Shown here: one piece after another, positions 35,303 through 44,067 of the stretch
How positions within the stretch are numbered: position 1 is the first letter of the stretch
How the letters are laid out: each line of letters opens with the position of its first letter
NCBI RefSeq assembly: GCF_007860125.1
Contig: NZ_SJPW01000004.1
Location: 156,372-220,371, forward strand
Direction: 5' to 3'
DNA length: 64,000 nucleotides
From: Rubripirellula tenax
GTDB lineage: Bacteria > Planctomycetota > Planctomycetia > Pirellulales > Pirellulaceae
Notes under the pieces: generated by a model
The model's input: the letters and a program-made list of their open reading frames with translations, nothing else
Database searches by the model: none
Told to the model about the DNA's origin: nothing
Position numbers and translations under genes: made by a program

Positions 35303-37375
35303 GTGCCACCGAGCGATTGGAATTGGTTGCCCACGCCACGGTCCGAAATTCTACCGGTCATTTCGGAATCGCTTCGGCAACGGTTCGTTTATGCCGATGA
35401 GATTGCGGACCTTTTATCAGCCGCTTTCTATGAACCTTGCAATTTATTGTTGTGGGGACCGGGTGGGCACGGCAAGAGCGAAATGGTGGTCACGGCGCTG
35501 AAGGCACTCGGCTTGTCGGACGATGAAATCTTCATTCAATCGTTCGGCGAGGGAATGAGCGAAGACCGGTTGTGGGGCGGCCCCGACATGGCTTCGCTCG
35601 ACACGTGCTTGCGGTACGACACTTCCCGTTCATTCTTGGCACCTCAGTATCGTGCGGTCATCTTTGAAGAGATCTTTGACGCACCGGCTCAATCGCTGTT
35701 GCCGCTCAAAGATGTTTTGACGCGGCGGATCTTCATCAACGGTGCCGAACGCGTTGCCATGAAGGCGAAGGTCGTCATCGCATGCACGAACAAGGACCCT
35801 CGTGAATTTAGCGACGGCAATGACGCGATCCTGGCGTTGATGGAAAGGTTTTTATTGCAAAAAGAGGTTCGTTGGCCCGCCTATGAAGCAAAGAACTATG
35901 CCGAGCTGTTCGCAAAAATTCGGCCAACCGCATCGGAAGGAGGGCGTGAACTGCACCAGCGATTAGCGGCTGTGATCGCGGGACTGAACGAAACAAAGAC
36001 GTTTGTGATGTCGCCGCGGATGGCGATTCAGGCACTGGAAGTCGTCACGCGCAGCGCACGGATTCGCGGCGATGATCGCGTTACCGGCCCCGCGTTCCAC
36101 AACATTCGGTTTGTCCAAGGAATGCAGTCCTACACCGCGGACTTGGATCGCAAGATCGATCGCCACCTGCCCGACGATACCAACTTTCGAATTCAATTGG
36201 ACGACGGTGACTTTTCGTCCGTTGGTGATGGGCCGCTGCGGAAGACTCGCCGCGAGATTCCAAAGCTGATCGCGTCGGCGCTGCAACCGAATTTTATCCA
36301 TTGCGACGAAATTGTCCGCGTGTTGACGCTGGCTTTCGTACAGCCTTGCAATGTGCTGTTATGGGGACCGGGCGGCCATGGCAAGAGCGAGATGGTGATG
36401 GCGGCCCTTCGTGTGATGGGATACGACGACGAAGAAATTTTTCTGCAATCGTTCGGCGAAGGCATGAGCGAGGATCGGCTCTGGGGCGGCCCCAACATTG
36501 CCAAACTGGACGTTTGTTTGGAATACGATACTGACCGATCATTTCTGCCTCACGAAGTTGTCGTGCTGGAAGAAATTCTCGACGCTTCGTCCCAGGCTCT
36601 CTTGCCGTTGAAGGACGTTCTTACCCGTAAGTCGTTCATGAACGGCAATAACGCGGTGCCGATGAAGTCCAAGGCGATCATCGCATGTACGAACAAAGAT
36701 CCGCGGCAATACGCCAAGGACAGCGACGCGGTGAAAGCGCTTTTGGAAAGATTTCCTCTGCAACTGGAAGTGCGTTGGCCCTCTTACGAACAATCCGACT
36801 ACGAGGGGCTGTTCCATAAAGCCAACCCGACCGCCAGCGCCGATAAGCGCAAGCTGCATCGAATCTATGCGCACGTCATCGCCAATTTGAACGAAGACCG
36901 CGAAACGGGATTTCACGTCTCGCCGCGAATTGCGCTGGGCGGATTGCGTTTGGCGGGCAATAGCGTCGGTCGGCATGGCCGCAAGAAGATGATTGTCGAA
37001 GACATTTTGACGATCCGAAATGTTCAGGGAATGGAATCCTACAAGCGCGACGTCGAAGGACTGATCCGATCGGCGTTGCTAGAAGGCGGTGTCGAAGTCT
37101 TGCTCAGCGACATTGACGAACGGGCCGAGCGACTGCGAGGAAAGATGGATGACGTCGACAAAATTTTCGCGGCCGGTCGAGGGTTAGACGCCGCGCAGCG
37201 AGGCGAGGTGAATGATGAAGCGATCGCGGCGATGTTGGAATTGATGTCCAGCATTGATCGATTGCAGCATGAGTTGAACTACTTGCAGATATCCGATCCG
37301 AAGCTGCTGGCGTGGCAAAAGGTTTCAGCGGCTCGCGTCGCTGAGATCGCGGCCGAAATCGAGGCGGGAACGTAG
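35303..37375 (+). CDS. Tandem AAA+ (MoxR-like) ATPase
   Basis: 690 residues, GTG start with GGGA upstream. Two related AAA+ modules in one chain: Walker A GPGGHGKSEM occurs near residues 53 and 355, Walker B regions are AVIFEEIFDA (about 118) and VVVLEEILDA (about 419), and each is followed by LLPLKDVLTR and ACTNKDPR (sensor 1). Both copies share QSFGEGMSEDRLWGGP, which suggests an internal duplication. The Walker B Asp is Glu in both copies. A C-terminal helical segment of about 90 residues closes the protein. MoxR-type ATPases work with VWA-domain partners as chaperones or metal-insertion factors; the next gene, 5 bp downstream, encodes one. Substrate unknown. Confidence 0.85.
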   Translation: MPPSDWNWLPTPRSEILPVISESLRQRFVYADEIADLLSAAFYEPCNLLLWGPGGHGKSEMVVTALKALGLSDDEIFIQSFGEGMSEDRLWGGPDMASLDTCLRYDTSRSFLAPQYRAVIFEEIFDAPAQSLLPLKDVLTRRIFINGAERVAMKAKVVIACTNKDPREFSDGNDAILALMERFLLQKEVRWPAYEAKNYAELFAKIRPTASEGGRELHQRLAAVIAGLNETKTFVMSPRMAIQALEVVTRSARIRGDDRVTGPAFHNIRFVQGMQSYTADLDRKIDRHLPDDTNFRIQLDDGDFSSVGDGPLRKTRREIPKLIASALQPNFIHCDEIVRVLTLAFVQPCNVLLWGPGGHGKSEMVMAALRVMGYDDEEIFLQSFGEGMSEDRLWGGPNIAKLDVCLEYDTDRSFLPHEVVVLEEILDASSQALLPLKDVLTRKSFMNGNNAVPMKSKAIIACTNKDPRQYAKDSDAVKALLERFPLQLEVRWPSYEQSDYEGLFHKANPTASADKRKLHRIYAHVIANLNEDRETGFHVSPRIALGGLRLAGNSVGRHGRKKMIVEDILTIRNVQGMESYKRDVEGLIRSALLEGGVEVLLSDIDERAERLRGKMDDVDKIFAAGRGLDAAQRGEVNDEAIAAMLELMSSIDRLQHELNYLQISDPKLLAWQKVSAARVAEIAAEIEAGT

Positions 37376-37380
37376 ATTCA

Positions 37381-38859
37381 GTGTCGCAAACCAAAATCGA
37401 ACGACGTCTTCGCGACTTCATCCGCTTTCACACTCACGTGACGCTGCCGGAAACCAGCGAGCGTCGCCAGCAAATCAATACCAACGAAGTCGTGCGGAAA
37501 CTCGACGCGATCGGGATGCACCACTTGCCCTTGCCGATCATTTGGGACGGCGTGCATTTAATCGACGAAGGAAAAGTCGCCAGCAAAACCGAGATCGCAC
37601 GTCGGACTCGGTTGACGTACCGCATGCGGATGTGGCCGATCGCTCGGTGGCTTGACGACTATTTGGATTGGTCGGTGCGTGACGCCGACATGTACTATCA
37701 GTTGGCATCGCTGCTTCGCGATGTCGAATTCGTTCGAATCAAGGGCCGCACCGACATCGATCGGGCGATCGCGAATGTCGCAGTGATCGCGACGGCCAAG
37801 CGTTCGCTGGTCGTTGGCATCCCGCCCGAGAAAGTTAGCGAACAGATCAATTGGGCGCTCGCCGAGGTCGGCGGACTCGAAGCCGACGAGATCGAATTGC
37901 TAGAGTGTTTGCCGGACGAACGGATGCTCAAACCCACCGACAAAATCGATCCCGACCAAATGGCGAGGGATCGTGGCGTCACGTCGATCCAGTTGATCGA
38001 AACGATCGACACCCGAGGTCGGATCGCATCGCTGTTTAGCGAGTGTTTCGGCGGCATGCGCAAGGTAACGTCCGAAAAAGAAATTCATCCGCTTTCCGTC
38101 CGTCGATTGAATGTCGCATCACGAATGCTGGCCGAACCCAGCTTGGAAGCGCTGATGCGGATCTCGCGTGTCGCCAATGAATACGTCGCGTTTCAGCCGC
38201 GGTTCGAAAAGAAGATGATCCCCGCGGCCGACGGCGATCAAACTCGCATGCGGATGATGCAGTCGTTCGACGAACTTCCGCGAATGGCGCCGGCGGCGTG
38301 GGCCATCAAAGTGGCGTCGTCCAAGTATTTTCGCTATCGATTGGCGACCAAGAGTTTCATGGTCCGCGAGAAGATCAAACGCAGCGATAAAAAGCAGTTA
38401 TTTTACGCGATGCTGGATCGAAGTAAATCGATGCAACAGGGCGAACGAATCTACAAATTGCTGGCGATCTTGATGAACCGACTTCGCGCGGTCGGGCGTC
38501 GTGAAGCCGTCTTGGGTTACAGTTTTTTTGATTCCATGGTTCACGACGAAATTTTGGTCAACGAGGTAGCTGAGGTTCGCGAAGAGATTCGTAAGCTGAA
38601 CTACGAATTCTTTATCGGCGACGACACGGACATCAACTTGGCACTTCGCGAGGGCGTCAAGCGGATTCGGCAGTTGGTGACCGACATCGATGCAGAACGA
38701 CCCGAGTTGATCATCGTGACCGACGGTGATCACGGTATCAATGTGCAAGTCAAAGAGCTGAAGGGCATCGTGCTTCACGTTTTCATCGTCGAAGAAGCCA
38801 ACGACGATCTGATGAAGCTGGCCATCGCGACCGGCGGTGTCGCGTTGCAAGGGCTTTGA
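37381..38859 (+). CDS. VWA-domain protein, partner of the AAA+ ATPase
   Basis: 492 residues, GTG start 5 bp after the AAA+ gene stop. The C-terminal 170 residues form a von Willebrand A domain: MIDAS motif Asp346-x-Ser348-x-Ser350 in MLDRSKSM, a conserved Thr in FIGDDTDINLAL, and the third metal site in IIVTDGDHGI. The N-terminal 330 residues are helical and unique (RRLRDFIRFHTHVTLPETSE, KRSLVVGIPPEKVSEQINWA). No signal peptide, so it is cytoplasmic, like ViaA/CoxE-type partners of MoxR ATPases. The pair presumably works as one machine. Convergent with the helicase gene. Confidence 0.85.
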   Translation: MSQTKIERRLRDFIRFHTHVTLPETSERRQQINTNEVVRKLDAIGMHHLPLPIIWDGVHLIDEGKVASKTEIARRTRLTYRMRMWPIARWLDDYLDWSVRDADMYYQLASLLRDVEFVRIKGRTDIDRAIANVAVIATAKRSLVVGIPPEKVSEQINWALAEVGGLEADEIELLECLPDERMLKPTDKIDPDQMARDRGVTSIQLIETIDTRGRIASLFSECFGGMRKVTSEKEIHPLSVRRLNVASRMLAEPSLEALMRISRVANEYVAFQPRFEKKMIPAADGDQTRMRMMQSFDELPRMAPAAWAIKVASSKYFRYRLATKSFMVREKIKRSDKKQLFYAMLDRSKSMQQGERIYKLLAILMNRLRAVGRREAVLGYSFFDSMVHDEILVNEVAEVREEIRKLNYEFFIGDDTDINLALREGVKRIRQLVTDIDAERPELIIVTDGDHGINVQVKELKGIVLHVFIVEEANDDLMKLAIATGGVALQGL

Positions 38860-38869
38860 TGTCGCGTGC

Positions 38870-40900
38870 TTACCGGCCGAGCGTTCGACCGGGTTTCTTC
38901 TTACGATACTTGTTCGGGTTTTCCGCTTTGCCAACGATTTCGTACAGGAATCGGCTAGGCGTTGTTGGTCGCGGCTTTCCCCATTTGCGACGGGTCAGAG
39001 CCAGCGACATTGTTAAGTCTTCTTGGGCTCGCGTGATTCCGACATAACACAAGCGACGTTCTTCGGCGATGTCTTCTTCATTGCCGCTCTTGACGCTGCG
39101 GCTGTGTGGGATCAATCCGTCTTCCATCCCCACCATGAACACGACCGGGAATTCCAAGCCCTTGGCGGCGTGCAGCGTTAGCAACCAAACGGCGTTCTGT
39201 TTGGCCAGCTTGTCTTTCTCGCTGCCCATGTCTTTACCGGACAACAAGATCTCGCCAAGAAATCCTGTCAGATCGCGTTCGCCGTCACCGTCTTGGTAAG
39301 CCCCCACGGCGTTGGTCAATTCGCCGATCGACGCCATCCGTGATTCGCGTTCTTCGGGTTTGTCGTACAGTCGCGTCAATTCGTCGGCGTACGCAGTTCG
39401 GACAAGCAACGTTTCCATTGCTGCGGTCAACGATTCGTTCTTGGCGCGTAGTTGCACGTCTTTGGCGATCGATGCCAAGCTTTCGATGCCCGCCCGCGCG
39501 GCTGCCGGCAATTCGGATGTCGCTGTTGAATCGGTCATCACGTCCCAGACCGGGACGCCACGATCGACTGCTTTGGCGATCAACGTCTGCACCGTCTTGT
39601 TCCCCAATCCACGCGGCGGCGTGTTAATCACCCGCAACAGCGCGACTTCATCGTTGGGCTGTTCGATCCATTTCAAATACGACAACAGATCGCGGACTTC
39701 TTTTCGGTCAAAGAACGACTGGGCGCCCAACATGACGTAGGGCACCTTCGCCTTTCGCAGTTCCGTTTCGAATAATCGAGGCTGCTCGTTGGTGCGAAAC
39801 AGGATCGCAATGTCACGCGGTTGGACGTGTTCGTTGTCGATCAGGTGGCTGATCCGTGCGACGACCGATTTGGCTTCCGTGATCTCGTCTTTATGTTGGT
39901 CGATTTTAGGGCGTTTTCCGGCCGGCCGGCTGGGAATCAGAGTCTTGTCGTGCCGTGTCGTATTGAATTCGATCAACCGATTGGCCAGCGTCAAGATTTC
40001 GGCCGTGCTGCGATAGTTATTTTCCAAACATACGACCTTGGCATCGGGCCAATCTTTGGAAAAGTTCAAAATGTGAGTCACGTCCGCGCCGCGCCAAGCG
40101 TAAATCGATTGGTCGTCATCGCCGACGACGCAAAGATTGCGGTGCTTCGACGACAAGTGTTTGGTGATCCGGTATTGTGAACCGTTGGTGTCTTGGTATT
40201 CGTCGACCAGCACATGATCGAACTTCGCCGCTTCTTCGTCACGGATCGCTTCATGTTCATCGAATAAGGTTTCGGTGTTGAGCAGTAGATCATCGAAATC
40301 CATGGCTCCGCACGCCCGCAGTCCATTTTGGTAGCGGCGGTAACCCGACGCGGCAAAGTGCTCTTTGTCGGTCGACGCGACGTAGGCTGCTTGATCGGGT
40401 TTGATCGATTGGTTTTTCCAACCGCCGATGATGTTCAGCATGTCGCCGGGGCTCAGTGCGGTTCCCGGCAGACGCAACTCGCGCAAGATTCCTCGCGCCA
40501 AAGTTTCTTGATCGCTGCGATCGTAGATTGAGAACTTCGCCGGGTACCCAAGCGCCTTGGCGTGTCGTCGTAAGATACGGACGCAGTGAGCGTGAAAGGT
40601 GCTGACGGTCGGCTTGGGTGGGGCGGGTTCGTTCTTTCGTCGCCGCTTGCCGGTGCCAATCAGTTCACCGACCCGCTCCTGCATTTCACCGGCCGCTTTG
40701 TTGGTAAACGTCACGGCCAGAATCCGATCCGGTGCTGTACCATGCCGAATCAGGTTGGCGATGCGAAACGTTACGACGCGGGTCTTGCCCGTTCCGGCGC
40801 CGGCAAGCACCAACATCGGCCCAGACAGCGTCCGGACCGCTTCGGCTTGGGCATCATTCAATCCGTCGGTGAGCGATTTCAATCCGTTGTTCGTCGACAT
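38870..40900 (-). CDS. uvrD: UvrD/PcrA/Rep-type superfamily 1 DNA helicase
   Basis: 3'-5' ATP-dependent helicase of 676 residues. Motifs in order: Q motif LNDAQAEAV, Walker A LAGAGTGKTRVV, Ia AVTFTNKAAGEMQERV, II VDEYQDTN, III VVGDDDQSIYAWRGA, IV CLENNYRS, V LLTLHAAKGLEFPVVFMVGM, VI EERRLCYVGITRAQ. Its length is close to Rep (673) and shorter than UvrD or PcrA, and the C-terminal RNA-polymerase-binding tail is missing or short. It may act in repair or replication restart; assignment within the group is uncertain. Its start lies 2 bp after the stop of the upstream gene. Confidence 0.93.
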   Translation of the reverse strand: MSTNNGLKSLTDGLNDAQAEAVRTLSGPMLVLAGAGTGKTRVVTFRIANLIRHGTAPDRILAVTFTNKAAGEMQERVGELIGTGKRRRKNEPAPPKPTVSTFHAHCVRILRRHAKALGYPAKFSIYDRSDQETLARGILRELRLPGTALSPGDMLNIIGGWKNQSIKPDQAAYVASTDKEHFAASGYRRYQNGLRACGAMDFDDLLLNTETLFDEHEAIRDEEAAKFDHVLVDEYQDTNGSQYRITKHLSSKHRNLCVVGDDDQSIYAWRGADVTHILNFSKDWPDAKVVCLENNYRSTAEILTLANRLIEFNTTRHDKTLIPSRPAGKRPKIDQHKDEITEAKSVVARISHLIDNEHVQPRDIAILFRTNEQPRLFETELRKAKVPYVMLGAQSFFDRKEVRDLLSYLKWIEQPNDEVALLRVINTPPRGLGNKTVQTLIAKAVDRGVPVWDVMTDSTATSELPAAARAGIESLASIAKDVQLRAKNESLTAAMETLLVRTAYADELTRLYDKPEERESRMASIGELTNAVGAYQDGDGERDLTGFLGEILLSGKDMGSEKDKLAKQNAVWLLTLHAAKGLEFPVVFMVGMEDGLIPHSRSVKSGNEEDIAEERRLCYVGITRAQEDLTMSLALTRRKWGKPRPTTPSRFLYEIVGKAENPNKYRKKKPGRTLGR

Positions 40901-40902
40901 CG

Positions 40903-41547
40903 TTAGCGCAGTGCGTCGCGATCGATCACAGGGTTAGCAGAACCCGTGGCAATCAATTTGATGAGGTCTTGTTGGGCACGGCCGGTCGTTACGGCTTGGC
41001 GATTGAACGGCACGTAGTAAGACGCGTAATTGCCCGTCCCCGTATCCATCACGTACACGACCGTCGAACCGACGGGGTTATTGCTTGCCCGCGGGAAATC
41101 GGCGCGACCGGTTAACATCAAATAGCTGCCGCCTTTTCCGCCGGTTCCCAATGCATCACCTACGTTGACGGTGAACTGGCCCATGAATCGCCCCAATCGC
41201 GGGTAGATCACCGAGCATTGCAGCAAGCCTGAATTGTGATCCAAGACGAATAGTCCATCGGCTTCTTCGCTGATCGTTCCCGTCGCGATCGAGTATTTTT
41301 CGCTCGACACAGCGGCATTGGCGTGCAGAAGCGGCAAGTCGAATTCCGCCAAACGCGATTCGGCTCGGTCGGCGCGACCTGCAAAATAGGCGGCTGATGC
41401 GATGGCCACGACGACCACAGACAACATCGCCCAGCGTCCCCATCCGCTACAGCATGACGTTTGGTTCATGTCGATTACCGCCATCGGGGCGGTCGCGGGG
41501 CTGGACTCGACTTGATTTTCGCTTGAAAAAGTGTCTGGAAACGACAT
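40903..41547 (-). CDS. Single-TM membrane-anchored protein in the helicase operon
   Basis: 214 residues when begun at MSFPDTFSSENQVESSP with GGAG upstream; the longer open frame has no homology. After about 45 residues there is one transmembrane helix (WAMLSVVVVAIASAAYFAG), then a periplasmic domain with a beta-rich pattern: YSIATGTISEEADGLFVLDH, SGLLQCSVIYPRLGRFMGQF and SYLMLTGRADFPR. It resembles Planctomycete proteins of unknown function. The gene ends 2 bp before the helicase start, so both are likely co-transcribed although their roles seem unrelated. Confidence 0.65.
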   Translation of the reverse strand: MSFPDTFSSENQVESSPATAPMAVIDMNQTSCCSGWGRWAMLSVVVVAIASAAYFAGRADRAESRLAEFDLPLLHANAAVSSEKYSIATGTISEEADGLFVLDHNSGLLQCSVIYPRLGRFMGQFTVNVGDALGTGGKGGSYLMLTGRADFPRASNNPVGSTVVYVMDTGTGNYASYYVPFNRQAVTTGRAQQDLIKLIATGSANPVIDRDALR

Positions 41548-41765
41548 CGGGAATTGCTCCGGGAAAAGGGACGAGACGAACGATACGCGACTTTGGCCGA
41601 GAATCGACGGGTGATCGACAGGCCAAGTGGAAATTTGGGGGCCGAGTTGGAACAGGGTAGGGAATTGTACGCATTGGAGCTGAACTTTACGATTGCATCT
41701 GAAACAACTTGGCGTGACTCCAGCCCGACCGCACCTCCCCCCGCACTCATAGGCTAACAAATCTG

Positions 41766-42962
41766 ATGGGAATCAACGCACCTCTGAATCGCAAGCTCCG
41801 GATGGCTCTCGTCGGCGGCGGCGCCGGTTCGTTTATCGGCCGTGTTCACTCGATCGCAGCATGCTTAGACAATCGTGCCGTTTTGACCGCGGGGGCCCTG
41901 TCGAGCAACCCCGAACGGTCAAAAGCCTCTGCGGCCGATTACGGGATCGCCGATTCTCGGGCATACGGAAGCTATGAAGCGATGCTCGACGCCGAGTCGA
42001 AACTTCCCGAAGATGAACGCATCGACTTCGTCAGCATCGCAACGCCAAACCATTTGCACTTCGAGGTCGCCCGCGCCGCAGTCGAAGCGGGGTTCAATGT
42101 CGTTTGCGACAAACCGATGACGTTCGACCTTGCGCAAGCAGAGTCTCTTTTGGAAACCGTAAAAAACAGCGACGTCGTCTTCGCAGTCACTCACAACTAC
42201 ACCGGCTATCCGTTGGTTCGCCAAGCTCGCGAAATGATTTTGGGCGGTGAGTTGGGCGAGATCAACGCGATCCGAACTCAATACATTCAAGGTTGGCTGC
42301 GAACGAACCTTGAAAAAGAAGACCAAAAACAAGCCGCTTGGCGGACCGATCCGACCAAGAGCGGTGCGGCCGGTGCGTTCGGTGACATCGCCACGCACGC
42401 TTACAATCTGGGCCGTTTCATGACGGGCGAGATGCCCGATACGGTAAGCTGCCATTTGAAAACATTTGTCGAAGGCCGAAAGCTTGATGACTACGGAACC
42501 GCGGTCATTCGTTATCAAAACGGCGCGTTGGGAACTTGCACAGCGTCACAGATCAGCCACGGCCGCGAAAATGACGTCGAGGTAGAAATTGACGGTACCA
42601 AGGGTTCGCTGAAATGGCGGCAAGAGAATCCCAACGAAATGATTTTTCGTCAGAACGGAAAACCGCACCAGATTTACACCCGCGACCCGAACGCACCACA
42701 CACCAACGCCGCGGGCGCGGGTGCTTGTCGGTTGCCAGCGGGGCATCCCGAAGCGTTCTTTGAAGCGTTTGCCAACGTCTACGTTGCTGCGTTTGACGAC
42801 ATGGCAAAGCGTGCGGCGGGCGAGTCGTTTGAACGTGTCAACACGGTCTATCCGAATGTTTACGACGGCGTCGAAGGCATGTACTTCATCCAACAATGCG
42901 TCAACAGCAGCAACGAAAATGCTGCTTGGTTGCCACTGAAGCACGCTGCGGCGCGAAGATAA
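41766..42962 (+). CDS. Gfo/Idh/MocA-family oxidoreductase
   Basis: 398 residues, cytoplasmic (no signal peptide). The N-terminal Rossmann motif is MALVGGGAGSFIGRVHS; VSIATPNHLHFEVARAAVEA and the following CDKPMTFDLAQAE contain the catalytic-site Lys of the EKP-type motif (here DKP). The C-terminal domain includes KSGAAGAFGDIATHAYNLGR with the conserved Gly-Asp-x2-x-His. Enzymes of this group oxidise or reduce sugars and inositols with NAD(P). The SFIGRVHS start is typical of the large Planctomycete expansion of this family. Substrate unknown. Confidence 0.9.
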   Translation: MGINAPLNRKLRMALVGGGAGSFIGRVHSIAACLDNRAVLTAGALSSNPERSKASAADYGIADSRAYGSYEAMLDAESKLPEDERIDFVSIATPNHLHFEVARAAVEAGFNVVCDKPMTFDLAQAESLLETVKNSDVVFAVTHNYTGYPLVRQAREMILGGELGEINAIRTQYIQGWLRTNLEKEDQKQAAWRTDPTKSGAAGAFGDIATHAYNLGRFMTGEMPDTVSCHLKTFVEGRKLDDYGTAVIRYQNGALGTCTASQISHGRENDVEVEIDGTKGSLKWRQENPNEMIFRQNGKPHQIYTRDPNAPHTNAAGAGACRLPAGHPEAFFEAFANVYVAAFDDMAKRAAGESFERVNTVYPNVYDGVEGMYFIQQCVNSSNENAAWLPLKHAAARR

Positions 42963-43030
42963 TCGATACTCCGCCACTCAAAAGTACGACGCCGATCGAA
43001 TCGCCAGCGTCGATTCGCAAGGGACCAGCG

Positions 43031-43984
43031 ATGTTGATTTTGATCGCCGTGTTAGCGGCGGTCGCAGTCATCACATCGCTGCTGATGCCGATGCCGTTCT
43101 ATGGACGAACGTCGTCGGCGATCGGCGACATGGTTCATGCGCCATTGTTTGGCTGTCTTGCCATCGGTTCCATTCATCTTTTGAGCCGTTGGCTTGCAAG
43201 GTTCCATATGCTTCCGTCGGCGGTCGGAATCGCGGTCATCGCGTTGCTACTGTTCGCGTTCGGAGTTGCGATGGAATACGCGCAGTCTTTCGCAAGCCGA
43301 AGCCCATCGCTACACGACGCACTTTCCAACGGGTTGGGCATACTAGCGGGATGTTGTCTCTACATCGCCTATCGCCGCAGAAAGCTGAATCCAGCGGATC
43401 GAATCGTTCCGCGCTTTTTGTGGGGAGCCGCAGGATTCTTGATCGCATTGGTTTGGTGGGGGCCGGTTGGGACGCTTCGTGACGTCCGGGCGCTGGAAAA
43501 GGATTTTCCGCTGCTCGCATCGTTCGAATCGAAAGCGGAATTGGAACGATGGTATTTCAACCAAACCGAGGGTCGCTTAACAACGACTGACGCAACGCAC
43601 GGAAAACGCAGCCTGGAAGTTACCTTTCCAGTCGCCGAGCATCCCGCGGTGACACTGATCGATTTGAAGCATGATTGGTCGAAACTGAAAACGATCGAAT
43701 GGGACGTGGTACTGGATTCGGACCATTCGTTCGAGACCGCAGAAGTATGGATCAATGTGATCGACTATTCCCGAGCCGATGACTACCGCGATATTTTCCG
43801 AAAACGATTCACGCTCCGCCGTGGCGAACCGACCCTTTTGGTCATCTCACGAGACGAACTGCTCGATCCGGCGGACGGCAAACGACCGGTCAAACTCGGT
43901 CGCATCGAGTTCATTGAAATGCAAATGATTCAGCCAACGACCGAAACCATCGTTAGGGCGGATTTTTTGCGTCTACGAATGTGA
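43031..43984 (+). CDS. VanZ-like membrane protein with C-terminal beta-sandwich-like domain
   Basis: 317 residues, started at an ATG preceded by AGGGA; the open frame extends upstream into the oxidoreductase gene without homology. The first 120 residues have four transmembrane helices in VanZ-like order, with the signature IGDMVHAPLFGCLAIGSIHL and GVAMEYAQSFASRSPSLHDA. The latter includes the usual Glu and the N/D-x-x-N/G segment (HDALSNGLGILAG). One more helix (FLWGAAGFLIALVWWG) is followed by a soluble domain of about 150 residues with strands such as LERWYFNQTEGRLTTTDATH and SLEVTFPVAEHPAVTL, like carbohydrate-binding modules. The role is unknown. Confidence 0.75.
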   Translation: MLILIAVLAAVAVITSLLMPMPFYGRTSSAIGDMVHAPLFGCLAIGSIHLLSRWLARFHMLPSAVGIAVIALLLFAFGVAMEYAQSFASRSPSLHDALSNGLGILAGCCLYIAYRRRKLNPADRIVPRFLWGAAGFLIALVWWGPVGTLRDVRALEKDFPLLASFESKAELERWYFNQTEGRLTTTDATHGKRSLEVTFPVAEHPAVTLIDLKHDWSKLKTIEWDVVLDSDHSFETAEVWINVIDYSRADDYRDIFRKRFTLRRGEPTLLVISRDELLDPADGKRPVKLGRIEFIEMQMIQPTTETIVRADFLRLRM

Positions 43985-44067
43985 CAAACACGCTCGCGTA
44001 CCCACTATGATGGAACCGGCGAGCGGACGACTTCCGCCTTCTCGACACCATTGACAAGTGGAACGCG

